Counted from the first letter of the stretch, positions 50,509 to 59,164 are shown. The stretch: DNA of 64,000 nucleotides from Streptomyces sp. NBC_01268 (GCF_036240795.1 NZ_CP108454.1:1240001-1304000); one strand, 5' to 3'. Numbers and translations: made by a program. The notes: generated from the letters alone by a model not told the origin.

Positions 50509-53500
50509 ATGCAAAACCGATTCCGTCGAGCCAGGGGCGCCCTGTTCGCCCTGGCAGCGGCGCTGACTGCGATCTTCTTGCCGCCGGTCGGAGAGGCGAG
50601 CGCGCTCGCCGATCCATGCGGTACGGGCAGCAATCCCATCGTCTGCGAGAACTCCAAGCCGGGCACGCCCAGGTCCGACTGGTTCGCGGGCAGCGCCTGG
50701 GGCGACATCGCGGGATTCCCCACCAAGATGAGCCTGCAGGCCGGGGAGACCCTCCAGTTCAAGGTCCAGTCGCCCTCCGCCTACCGGATCCGGATCTACC
50801 GGCTCGGCTGGTACGGCAGTGACGGCGCCCGGCTGATCTCCACCCAGGCCCAGGCCGACCAGACCTACCCCGCCACCTACCTCACCCAGCGGCCCAGCTG
50901 TCTGAAGGACCAGCCGACGGGGCTGATGGACTGCGGCAACTGGCCCGCCACCGCGAGCTGGACCGTGCCGAGCGACGCGGTCTCCGGCCTCTACGTGGCC
51001 AACTTCGACCAGGCCGACGGCAACGGCCTCATGCCGTACCCGTTCGTGGTGCGCAACGACGCCAGCCGCTCCGACATCGTCGTGCAGACCTCGGACCAGA
51101 CCTGGCAGGCGTACAACGACTGGGGCGGCACCAACCTCTACGACGGTCAGGGGCCGGCGCCCGACGGGCGGGCGTACAAGGTCAGTTACAACCGCCCGAT
51201 GGACATCGGCGGCGAGAACGGCATCTACGGGTCCGAGTTCGAGATGATCTCGTGGCTGGAGCGCAACGGCTACGACCTCAGTTACGTCTCGGGACTGGAC
51301 ACGGCCACCCGGGGCTCCGCGCTGCTCGCGAACCACAAGATGTTCATGTCCCAGGGGCACGACGAGTACTGGACCCAGGAGCAGTTCACCAACGTGCTCA
51401 ACGCGCGGAAGGCGGGCCAGCACCAGACCTACTTCTCCGGCAACGAGGTCTTCTGGAAGACCCGGCTGGAGCCGAGCATCGACGGCAGTGGCACCGCGAA
51501 CCGGACCCTGGTCTGCTACAAGGAGACCAAGCTCAAGTTCCCCACGCCGAACGGCGTGCCCGACCCCAGCAACGTGTGGACGGGCACCTGGATGGATCCG
51601 GACAGCACCAAGGAGGGCGAGCCCTACCGGCCGCAGAACATCCTCACCGGTTCGCTGTTCCAGGTGAACGGACCCCGCAACGACGCCATCACGGTGCCCG
51701 CCGCGTTCGCGAAGATGCGCCTGTGGCGCAACACCTCGGTCGCCGGCCTGACCGGCAACCAGGTGGCCACCTTCCCGCAGGGCACCCTCGGCTACGAGTG
51801 GGACAGCGACATCGAGAACGCCTCCCGGCCGGCCGGGCAGATCAGGCTCTCCTCCACCGCCGTCGACGTCAACGACGGCAACTACCTGCTCGACTGGGGC
51901 AACTACTACGGCAACGGCACCGCGACCCACAGCCTCGTCGCCTTCCGTGACCAGACCTCCCACGCCCTGGTGTTCGGCACCGGCACCGTGCAGTGGTCCT
52001 GGGGCCTGACCAACGTCCCGACGGCGGACCCCGACGGCGGGGTGATCACCGAGGACAAGCGGATGCAGCAGGCCACCGTGAACATCCTCGCCGACATGGG
52101 GTTCCAGCCGAAGTCCCTGCAGGACGGCCTGGTCCAGGCCCAGGCGTCCCAGGACGTCACCGGGCCCACGGTCACCGTGACCAGCCCGGCCCCGAACGGC
52201 TCCGTCCCCGCGCTGCGGCAGATCACCGTCGCCGGCACGGCGGCCGACTCGGGCGGCGTGGTCGCCCGGGTGGAGGTCTCCACCGACGGCGGCACCACCT
52301 GGAAGGCGGCCGAGGGCACGAGCTCCTGGAGCTACAAGTGGACCCCGCTGACGGAGGGGCCGGTCCAGCTCAAGGTCCGCGCCGTCGACGACAGCGTCAA
52401 CCTCGGCAACGCCACCACCGTCCCGCTGACCGTGACCCAGCAGCAGTGCCCCTGCACGGTGTGGCCGGCCACGGCCACCCCCACCAAGGCGAACAGCGGC
52501 GACGGCAGCTCCGTCGAGCTCGGGGTGAAGGTGCGCAGTTCGGTACCCGGCACCCTCACCGGCGTCCGCTTCTACAAGTCGAGCGCCAACGTCGGCACCC
52601 ACAAGGGCAGCCTGTGGTCCGCCGCGGGTCAGCTCCTGGCGACCGGCACCTTCACCAACGAGACCGCCTCCGGCTGGCAGGAGCTGAAGTTCGCCAACCC
52701 GATCCCGGTGAAGGCCAACACCACCTACATCGCCTCGTACTTCGCCCCGAGCGGCGGATACTCCTACGACGCCCACTACTTCACCGACAAGGACGCCGGT
52801 CTCGCCCCGCTGACGGCGCTGCAGTCCGGTACCGACGGCGGCAACGGCGTCTACCGGTACGGCACCACCAGCGGCTTCCCGAACCAGGCGTCCGCGGGCA
52901 GCAACTACTGGGTCGACGCCATCCTGGAGACCGGCTCGGCCAGCACCGTTCCGCCGACCGTCACCGGGCGCACGCCGAACCCCGGAGCGACCGGGGTGTC
53001 GATCACGGCCCCGCTGTCGGCCACCTTCAACCAGAGCATCGACAGCGGCACCCTGGCCTTCACGGTGCAGGGCCCCGGCGGCACCTCGGTCCCCGGCCGG
53101 GCCACACTCGACGGGGACGGGAAGACCGCGGCGTTCACGCTCAACAGCCAGCTGGCACTCGGCACCACGTACACGGTCTCCGTGCAGGCCGCCGACCTGT
53201 GGGGCAACGCGATGCCCGCCCCGGTCACCTGGACCTTCACGACGAGCTCGACCCCGCCGCCGGCCGCCTGCCCCTGCACCCTGTGGAGCGCGCAGACGGT
53301 GCCCTCGAAGACCGCGGAGACCAGTGACGGCAACTCGCTCGAACTGGGCACCCGCTTCCAGTCCTCGCTGAACGGCAAGGTCACGGGCATCACGTTCTAC
53401 AAGGGCGCGACCAACACCGGCAGCCACACCGGCAGTCTGTGGGCCGCCGACGGCACCCAGCTCGCCACCGGCACCTTCGGCGGCGAGACGGCCACGGGCT

Positions 53501-53760
53501 GGCAGACCCTGACCTTCGCCACTCCGGTCACGATCACCGCGGGCACCACCTACGTGGCCTCGTACCATGCGCCGAACGGCAACTACGCCTCGGATGCCGG
53601 GTTCTTCACCGGCGCCCACCTGAACTACCCGCTGTCGGCACCCGCGGACGCCGGCGGCAGCGCCAACGGGCTGTACCGGTACGGCGCCACGAGCGCCTTC
53701 CCGAACAGCTCCTACAACTCGACGAACTACTGGGTCGGTCCGGTCTTCACGACCGGCTGA
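50509..53760 (+). CDS. Large secreted protein: DMFase-beta-like domain, Ig-like domains and two DUF4082 domains
   Basis: 1083 residues with a signal peptide (MQNRFRRARGALFALAAALT, AIFLPPVGEASALA). Residues ~45-540 resemble the N,N-dimethylformamidase large-subunit-like domain: YRIRIYRLGWYGSDGARL, NDWGGTNLYDG, SYVSGLDTA, MFMSQGHDEYWTQEQF and TYFSGNEVFWKTRLE. An Ig-like/fibronectin-type segment follows (~545-640). A first DUF4082 (~646-807) starts CPCTVWP, a Big_5-like domain lies at ~815-915, and a second DUF4082 (~920-1083) starts CPCTLWS. The paired Cys-Pro-Cys starts suggest disulfides. AAAGG lies 8 nt before the ATG. Placement in the polysaccharide operon suggests binding or processing of the polymer; activity is unknown. 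Confidence 0.88.
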   Translation: MQNRFRRARGALFALAAALTAIFLPPVGEASALADPCGTGSNPIVCENSKPGTPRSDWFAGSAWGDIAGFPTKMSLQAGETLQFKVQSPSAYRIRIYRLGWYGSDGARLISTQAQADQTYPATYLTQRPSCLKDQPTGLMDCGNWPATASWTVPSDAVSGLYVANFDQADGNGLMPYPFVVRNDASRSDIVVQTSDQTWQAYNDWGGTNLYDGQGPAPDGRAYKVSYNRPMDIGGENGIYGSEFEMISWLERNGYDLSYVSGLDTATRGSALLANHKMFMSQGHDEYWTQEQFTNVLNARKAGQHQTYFSGNEVFWKTRLEPSIDGSGTANRTLVCYKETKLKFPTPNGVPDPSNVWTGTWMDPDSTKEGEPYRPQNILTGSLFQVNGPRNDAITVPAAFAKMRLWRNTSVAGLTGNQVATFPQGTLGYEWDSDIENASRPAGQIRLSSTAVDVNDGNYLLDWGNYYGNGTATHSLVAFRDQTSHALVFGTGTVQWSWGLTNVPTADPDGGVITEDKRMQQATVNILADMGFQPKSLQDGLVQAQASQDVTGPTVTVTSPAPNGSVPALRQITVAGTAADSGGVVARVEVSTDGGTTWKAAEGTSSWSYKWTPLTEGPVQLKVRAVDDSVNLGNATTVPLTVTQQQCPCTVWPATATPTKANSGDGSSVELGVKVRSSVPGTLTGVRFYKSSANVGTHKGSLWSAAGQLLATGTFTNETASGWQELKFANPIPVKANTTYIASYFAPSGGYSYDAHYFTDKDAGLAPLTALQSGTDGGNGVYRYGTTSGFPNQASAGSNYWVDAILETGSASTVPPTVTGRTPNPGATGVSITAPLSATFNQSIDSGTLAFTVQGPGGTSVPGRATLDGDGKTAAFTLNSQLALGTTYTVSVQAADLWGNAMPAPVTWTFTTSSTPPPAACPCTLWSAQTVPSKTAETSDGNSLELGTRFQSSLNGKVTGITFYKGATNTGSHTGSLWAADGTQLATGTFGGETATGWQTLTFATPVTITAGTTYVASYHAPNGNYASDAGFFTGAHLNYPLSAPADAGGSANGLYRYGATSAFPNSSYNSTNYWVGPVFTTG

Positions 53761-53792
53761 CCCAGCCCGACCGAAAACGGGGAACGCACCAC

Positions 53793-54839
53793 ATGAGCTC
53801 AGTCAGCGTCGTCATCCCCTGCTACAAGTACGGCCACTTCCTGGCCGACTGCGTACGCAGCGTGCTCGACGAACAACCCGGCCTCGACGTGCGGGTGCTG
53901 ATCATCGACGACGCGTCCCCCGACGACTCGGCGGAGGCGGCCCAAAGACTGGCCGCCTCCGACCCGCGGATCGAGGTGCGGGTCCACGAGAAGAACAAGG
54001 GGCACATCGCCACCTACAACGAGGGCCTGCTGGAGTGGGCGGACGGCGACTACGTCGTGCTCCTGTCCGCCGACGACCGGCTGGTCCCCGGGGCGCTCGT
54101 GCGGGCCGTGGCCCTGCTCGACGCCCACCCCGAGGCGGGCTTCGCCTATGGCAGGCCGCTGCGCTTCCGGCACGGCGGACCGCTCCCGGCGGCCCGCACC
54201 CGCTCCACCGGATCCGTCGTCTACCCCGGCCACTGGTGGCTGGAGCGGCGCTTCCGCGAGGGCACCGGGTGCATCACCTCACCGGAGGTGGTGGTCCGCA
54301 CCAGCCTCCAGCGGAAGGTGGGCGGCTACGATCCCGAGCTGCCGCACGCCGGGGACATCGAGATGTGGATGCGGCTGGCCGCCCACGCGGACGTCGGCTA
54401 CGTCGCGGGGGCCGACCAGGCCTACTACCGGGTCCACGGGAACAACATGTCCACCACCGACTTCGGTGGCCAGCTCGACGACCTGCGACAGCGCCGGGCC
54501 GCCTTCACGGCGGTCCTGGAGAAGTGCGCCGACCGGCTCCCCCAGGCGGACCGCCTGGCGGGCCTGGTCGACACCCGGCTGGCCCGCCAGGCCCTGCGGC
54601 GGGCCTACCGGGCCTACGACCGGGGGCGCACCGACGTCGTACCGGTCGAGGAACTGGTGGAGCTCGCCCGGCAGTGGCGGCCGGACGCCGAGGCGCTGCC
54701 GGAGTTCCGGGCGCTGCGGCTGCGGCGCCGGATCGGGGCGCGGGTCATGCCGTACCTCCAGCCGCTGGTGCTCTCGGCGGTGGTCGACCGGGGCCGTGAG
54801 TGGCTCTGGTGGCGCTCCTGGAAGCGCCGGGGCGTCTAG
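53793..54839 (+). CDS. Glycosyltransferase family 2
   Basis: 348 residues starting MSSVSVVIPCYKYGHFLADCVRSVL, with IIDDASPDDS, NEGLLEWADGDYVVLLSADDRLVPGA (DD metal motif) and MRLAAHADVGYVAGADQAYYRVHG, the usual GT2 acceptor-side text (here GDIEMWMRLA). Cytoplasmic or membrane-peripheral; it would add one sugar to the lipid-linked repeat unit. GGGGA lies 9 nt before the ATG. The short 32-bp spacer to the DUF4082 gene suggests one transcript. Confidence 0.93.
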   Translation: MSSVSVVIPCYKYGHFLADCVRSVLDEQPGLDVRVLIIDDASPDDSAEAAQRLAASDPRIEVRVHEKNKGHIATYNEGLLEWADGDYVVLLSADDRLVPGALVRAVALLDAHPEAGFAYGRPLRFRHGGPLPAARTRSTGSVVYPGHWWLERRFREGTGCITSPEVVVRTSLQRKVGGYDPELPHAGDIEMWMRLAAHADVGYVAGADQAYYRVHGNNMSTTDFGGQLDDLRQRRAAFTAVLEKCADRLPQADRLAGLVDTRLARQALRRAYRAYDRGRTDVVPVEELVELARQWRPDAEALPEFRALRLRRRIGARVMPYLQPLVLSAVVDRGREWLWWRSWKRRGV

Positions 54840-54858
54840 TTCCGCTCGCACCGGAACG

Positions 54859-54889
54859 AACGGGTCTCATCAGCTCTCAACGGGTCTCA
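54859..54889. promoter_or_regulatory. 11-bp direct repeat with 20-bp period before the acyltransferase
   Basis: AACGGGTCTCA occurs at 54859-54869 and 54879-54889, exactly two helical turns apart, and 19 bp before the GTG at 54909. A tandem binding site is a fair guess. Confidence 0.45.
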
Positions 54890-54908
54890 CCCAAAGAAAG
54901 GCTCATCC

Positions 54909-55517
54909 GTGAACTACCGCGTCCAGCCCACCGCCCAGGTCGACGAGAAGGCCGTCGTCGGCGCGGGCAGCAGTGTGTGGGAGCTGGCCCAGATCCGCGA
55001 GGACGCCCGGCTCGGCGAGAACTGCGTGGTGGGGCGGGGCGCGTACGTCGGCCCCGGGGTGAGCATCGGCGACAACTGCAAGCTGCAGAACTACGCCCTG
55101 GTCTACGAGCCGGCCGTGCTCGGGGACGGCGTCTTCATCGGCCCGTCCGTGGTCCTGACCAACGACCACAACCCGCGGGCGGTGGACCCCGACGGGCGGC
55201 TGAAGCGGGGCGGCGACTGGGAGCCGGTCGCGGTCCGGATCGGCGACGGCGCGGCCGTCGGCGCCCGCTCGGTGTGCGTGGCCCCGGTGACCATCGGGCG
55301 CTGGGCGCTGGTCGCGGCCGGTTCGGTGGTCACCGCGGACGTTCCCGACTTCGCCCTGGTGATGGGGGTCCCGGCCCGGCGGGCCGGCTGGGTCGGCAAG
55401 GCCGGGGTCCGGCTGACCGAGGAGGCCGGCACGCCCGGTGTGTGGCGCTGCCCGGAGACCGGTGAGCGCTACGAGGAGCGGGACGGGCGGCTCACGGAGT
55501 ACGGTGCGGCGCGCTGA
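54909..55517 (+). CDS. WbpD/WlbB-like hexapeptide acyltransferase
   Basis: 202 residues from GTG 54909 with AAAGG 8 nt upstream. Left-handed beta-helix repeats run through most of the protein (AVVGAGSSVWELAQIREDARLGENCVVGRGAYVGPGVSIGDNCKLQNYALVYE, cut here to its start). The text GPSVVLTNDHNPRAV is the conserved acetyl-CoA-site segment of WbpD/WlbB, which acetylate the 3-amino group of UDP-2-acetamido-3-amino sugars. About 30 C-terminal residues (CPETGERYEERDGRL) add a small strand-rich tail with one Cys. Together with the oxidase and WbpE-like aminotransferase it completes a three-step 3-acylamination route. Confidence 0.92.
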   Translation: MNYRVQPTAQVDEKAVVGAGSSVWELAQIREDARLGENCVVGRGAYVGPGVSIGDNCKLQNYALVYEPAVLGDGVFIGPSVVLTNDHNPRAVDPDGRLKRGGDWEPVAVRIGDGAAVGARSVCVAPVTIGRWALVAAGSVVTADVPDFALVMGVPARRAGWVGKAGVRLTEEAGTPGVWRCPETGERYEERDGRLTEYGAAR

Positions 55518-56151
55518 GCCGCCGTCCGCGGCGGGCCGCCGCGAGCCGCTCGATCCACAGCGCCGACATCACGCCGGCGAGGGTGCCCAGCGCGCCCGCG
55601 CCGGCCACGGCTCGGGTGCGGTTGGGGGGCAGGGCGACGGTGCCGGGGCGGTTCACCAGGTCGACGGTGAGCAGGGTCGCGGACGGCACGTGCTGCGCGG
55701 CCTGGAGGGCGTTCAGGTGCTTGCCGTACACCCCGATGATCAACTGGACCTGTCGGTCCGCCTCTTCGGGCCGGCTCTGCTCCGACTCGACCTGCAGGGT
55801 GGGGATCGAGTAGTACGGGGTGGCGCTGGTGCCGCTGTTGCGGGGCGTGATCCGATAGGTGCCGCGCACGCCGGCGGCCCGCAGCTCGGCCTGCCCGGCC
55901 GGCGACTGGAGCTGCTGGACGACGGCGTAGGACACCAGGGCCAGCGAGGGCTGGAGGTTGGTCAGCTGGTTGGGCTGGTTGCCGGTCCGCGGCGGCTTCA
56001 CGACCAGCACCGCCGAGCTCTGGCAGCGGGGCGCGGGCCGCAGCGCCGGGTAGCAGGCGGCGCCGGTGAGGAGCATGGCGAGGACCAGGACGTACCAGCG
56101 GCGCAGCAGCACGCGGGCCAGTCCTTCGGGAGTCAGCACGTCTCTTTCCAT
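55492..56151 (-). CDS. Wzz-like polysaccharide co-polymerase membrane protein
   Basis: About 219 residues (MERDVLTPEGLARVLLRRWYV). Two membrane helices, near the N-terminus (VLVLAMLLTGAACYPAL) and near the C-terminus (AVAGAGALGTLAGVMSALWI), frame an extracytoplasmic helical part with ESEQSRPEEADRQVQLIIGVYGKHL. That is the Wzz/chain-length determinant layout without a kinase domain. Possible starts are ATG 56172, 56157, 56151 and GTG 56139; none has a strong site. It lies on the opposite strand to the rest of the plus arm and overlaps the end of the upstream acyltransferase gene by 26 bp. Confidence 0.78.
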   Translation of the reverse strand: MERDVLTPEGLARVLLRRWYVLVLAMLLTGAACYPALRPAPRCQSSAVLVVKPPRTGNQPNQLTNLQPSLALVSYAVVQQLQSPAGQAELRAAGVRGTYRITPRNSGTSATPYYSIPTLQVESEQSRPEEADRQVQLIIGVYGKHLNALQAAQHVPSATLLTVDLVNRPGTVALPPNRTRAVAGAGALGTLAGVMSALWIERLAAARRGRRLSAPHRTP

Positions 56152-56195
56152 CAGCATCGATACTGGCAGCACGAAGAGGAACCGGGGGAGGGTTC

Positions 56196-58220
56196 GTGAG
56201 CATCGCCGAGATCTTCCGCGTCCTGGCCGGGCGTTGGTACGTGATGGTGCCGCTGACCCTGCTCAGTCTGCTGGCGGGCGGCTACCTGTACACGACCGTG
56301 CCCGTGACGTACGAGTCGCAGAGCCAGCTCGCCCTGCTGAACTCCAGCAAGGTGGCGAAGCCGGCGCCCAGTTACGGCAACACCCTGGCGTACGCGAGCG
56401 GTTCGCTGATCGGCACGGCCGACGTGCTGATCCGCGCGCTCCAGTCGCCCGAGACGGCCCGTTTACTCCAAGGCCGCGGGATCACCGACGAGTACGGCGT
56501 GGACTTCGCCGCCCAGGCGGAGGGGCCGCTGCTCACCCTGACGGTCAAGGGCGAGGACAAGGCCAAGGTCCTGGAGGAGACCCGGAAGATCACGGACTAC
56601 GCCTCCGAGCAGCTCCAGGTGCTCCAGGAGCAGGCCCGGGTGCCGGAGGGCTACTACGTCAGGTCGGCGCGGATCGTGCCGCCGCAGAAGCCGGTCTCAC
56701 AGCCCAAGTCGCGCTACCAGAAGGTGGCCGCCGTCGTCGTCTTCGGTGTGACGGGCGCCTTCCTGCTCTCCTTCGTGATCGAGACCTGGGCGGCGGCCCG
56801 CCGCCGCACCCGCGGTCTGCCGGACCCGCCCGCGCCCCCGGCGCCCCGGCCCGGCGCGGGGCGGCTGCGCACCCTGCTGACCCGGCCGCTGGACGCCACG
56901 GCCGTCCTCACCGGCTATCTGGCGCTCGCCCTGTTCCTCCCGTCGAACCTGGCGCTGCCGGCGCTCGGCGGCGCGGGCACCCCGGCGAACGTCTTCGCGC
57001 TGCTCGGCCTGTTCTGGTACCTGGCGACCTGGTGCGGCGGGCGGATCGCCCCCGCGCCGGGGACCCGCACCATGCGCACGGTCATGCTGCTGCTCGCGGT
57101 CGGCGTGCTCCTGTCGTACGTCGCCAACCAGGACCGGATCAGCTCGCAGAAGGAGATCCTCGCCGCCGACCGGGGGCTGATCGTGCTCCTGGTGTGGGTG
57201 TCGCTGGTGGTGCTGACCACGGCCGGGATCCAAGACCGGGCACGGCTCGACGTGCTGATGCGGCGGCTCGTGGTGATGGGCTCGATCGTCGCCCTGCTCG
57301 GCCTGTACGACTTCTTCACCGGCACCAACATCGCCGACTCGCTGCGCGTCCCGGGCCTGAACTCCAGCGTGGCGAACGTGGCGGTGCTGGACCGGGGTTC
57401 GTTCACCCGGCCGCGCTCGCTGACCGCCCACCCGCTGGAGTTCAGCGGGATGCTCGCGATCCTGCTGCCGTTCGCCATCGCTCAGGCCTTCGACCCGGTG
57501 CGGGCCCATCTGCCCGGGTGGAAGCGCTGGGCGCCGGTGGTCCTGCTCGGCGGCGGGCTGCCCCTGACGGTGTCGCGGACCTCGATCATCGGTCTGCTGG
57601 TGGTCGTCCTGATCATGCTGCCCCGGTGGAAGCCGCAGCGGCGGTGGACCGCGATCGGCATCCTGTTCGGCGCGGTGGCGGTGTTCAAGGTCCTGGTGCC
57701 GGGGCTCATCGGCACGATCACCACCCTCTTCTCGGGCAGCCTCAACAACGCGGACAGCAGCACCCAGGCCCGCACGATCAAGTACCCGAAGATCGCCGAG
57801 TACTTCGCGCAGGATCCGGTGTTCGGCCGGGGCTTCGGCACCTTCACGCCCGAGCGGTACTTCTTCACCGACAACCAGTACCTGCTGACGCTGGCGGAGC
57901 TGGGCGCGCTCGGCGTCCTCGTCCTGCTCGTCCTGGGTCTGACCGGGGTGCACAACGGCGGCGCGATCCGGCGGCTGGCCCGGGACGAGGCGGACCGGGA
58001 GCTCGGCCAGGCCTTCTTCGCCTCCGCGCTGGTCGCCCTGGTGATCAGCGCCACCTTCGACACCCTGAGCTTCCCCATGTTCGCCGGCGTCTTCTTCCTG
58101 CTCCTCGGCGCGGGAGGCAGCTGCCTCGGATTCGTACGGCGTGAGGCGGAGCCGGCCCGGCCGGCCGAGCGGGTGCCGCGCCCACGCACGCCCGACTCGA
58201 CGCACCTCGTGGAGATCTGA
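56196..58220 (+). CDS. Wzz-Wzy fusion: chain-length domain joined to O-antigen ligase/polymerase domain
   Basis: 674 residues from GTG 56196 with GGGGGAGG upstream. Residues 1-~205 look like a small Wzz protein: helix 1 (YVMVPLTLLSLLAGGYLY), a periplasmic part (TLTVKGEDKAKVLEETRKITDYASEQL) and helix 2 (VAAVVVFGVTGAFLLSFVIE). After a Pro-rich linker (210-230), residues 235-640 hold about ten membrane helices of the Wzy/O-antigen ligase family, with SLTAHPLEFSGMLAILLPFAI, the SRTSIIGLLVV segment and FGRGFGTFTP. Such proteins polymerise lipid-linked repeats outside the membrane. Leu90 is encoded by TTA (56463-56465), the bldA codon. Stop and next start overlap (TGATG). Confidence 0.9.
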   Translation: MSIAEIFRVLAGRWYVMVPLTLLSLLAGGYLYTTVPVTYESQSQLALLNSSKVAKPAPSYGNTLAYASGSLIGTADVLIRALQSPETARLLQGRGITDEYGVDFAAQAEGPLLTLTVKGEDKAKVLEETRKITDYASEQLQVLQEQARVPEGYYVRSARIVPPQKPVSQPKSRYQKVAAVVVFGVTGAFLLSFVIETWAAARRRTRGLPDPPAPPAPRPGAGRLRTLLTRPLDATAVLTGYLALALFLPSNLALPALGGAGTPANVFALLGLFWYLATWCGGRIAPAPGTRTMRTVMLLLAVGVLLSYVANQDRISSQKEILAADRGLIVLLVWVSLVVLTTAGIQDRARLDVLMRRLVVMGSIVALLGLYDFFTGTNIADSLRVPGLNSSVANVAVLDRGSFTRPRSLTAHPLEFSGMLAILLPFAIAQAFDPVRAHLPGWKRWAPVVLLGGGLPLTVSRTSIIGLLVVVLIMLPRWKPQRRWTAIGILFGAVAVFKVLVPGLIGTITTLFSGSLNNADSSTQARTIKYPKIAEYFAQDPVFGRGFGTFTPERYFFTDNQYLLTLAELGALGVLVLLVLGLTGVHNGGAIRRLARDEADRELGQAFFASALVALVISATFDTLSFPMFAGVFFLLLGAGGSCLGFVRREAEPARPAERVPRPRTPDSTHLVEI

Positions 58221-59164
58221 TGCACCACCATCGCAAGGACGCGGGACCGGTCGCCGTCCTCGTCGTGACCTGGAACAGCGCCGAGGTGCTGCCCGGCTTC
58301 CTGGAGTCGCTGCCGGCCGGGATGGCGGGCCTGGACTGGCGTCTCGTCGTCGCCGACAACGCCTCGTCGGACGACACGGTGGCCGTGGTCCGCAAGCACG
58401 CCCCCGAGGCCACCGTCGTCGAGACGGGCCGCAACGGCGGCTACTCCTTCGGGATCAACGCGGCGCTGCGCGCCGCGGCCGCCTGGGAGGGCGGCTTCGG
58501 CCCGGTGCTGATCTGCAACCCGGACGTCCGCATGGCCGAGGGCTGTGCGGCGACGCTGATCGGGGCGCTGGGCGAGCCGCTGCCGGACGGCACCCGGGTC
58601 GGCGTCAGCGTGCCCCTGCTCCACGAGGAGGACGGGGCGCTCATCCACTCGCTGCGCCGTGAGTCCAGCGTGACCCGGGCGCTCGGCGAGGCCGTGCTGG
58701 GCAACCGCAGGGCCGGGCGCTTCCCGCGCTGGAGCGAGCTGGTCACGGCGCCGTCCGCGTACGCCGGGCGGACCGAGGCGGACTGGGCGACCGGGGCGCT
58801 GCTCGCCCTGTCCCGGGAGTGCGTGGCGGCCTGCGGGCCGTGGGACGAGTCGTTCTTCCTCTACTCGGAGGAGACGGAGTACTGCCTGCGCGCCCGGGAC
58901 CTCGGGCTGCGCACCCGCCTGGAGCCGCGGGCCCGGGCCACCCACCTGGGCGGCGACTCCCGGGTCTCGCCCCGGCTGTGGTCCCTGCTGGTGGTGAACC
59001 GGGTGCGCCTGTTCCGGCGCCGCCACGGCCTGCCGGCGACGGTGGCGTTCCGCTCGGCGGTGCTGTTGCGGGAGGCGTCCCGGGCGGCGCTCGGCCGGGA
59101 GCCGGCCCGGGCGGCGGTGCGCGCCCTGCTCGGCGCGCCCCGCTCCCCTCACCAGGACGTGTAG
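58220..59164 (+). CDS. Glycosyltransferase family 2 (rhamnosyltransferase-like)
   Basis: 314 residues. After MHHHRKDAGP comes VAVLVVTWNSAEVLPGFLESL, VVADNASSDDTVAVV, NGGYSFGINAALR and LICNPDVRMAEG, the standard WbbL-type GT2 N-terminus. DWATGALLALSRECVAACG and FFLYSEETEYCLRARDLG are the conserved acceptor-side motifs. The C-terminal VAFRSAVLLREASRAALG may contact the membrane. It adds one sugar to the repeat unit. The ATG overlaps the Wzz-Wzy stop by one base. Its last 16 bp overlap the end of the convergent GT2 gene. Confidence 0.93.
   Translation: MHHHRKDAGPVAVLVVTWNSAEVLPGFLESLPAGMAGLDWRLVVADNASSDDTVAVVRKHAPEATVVETGRNGGYSFGINAALRAAAAWEGGFGPVLICNPDVRMAEGCAATLIGALGEPLPDGTRVGVSVPLLHEEDGALIHSLRRESSVTRALGEAVLGNRRAGRFPRWSELVTAPSAYAGRTEADWATGALLALSRECVAACGPWDESFFLYSEETEYCLRARDLGLRTRLEPRARATHLGGDSRVSPRLWSLLVVNRVRLFRRRHGLPATVAFRSAVLLREASRAALGREPARAAVRALLGAPRSPHQDV

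Noticed and set aside
50392..53619. 1075-codon minus-strand open frame opposite the DUF4082 gene
   Set aside because: Low-complexity Gly/Val/Arg text; the plus strand has signal peptide, domains and ribosome-binding site.
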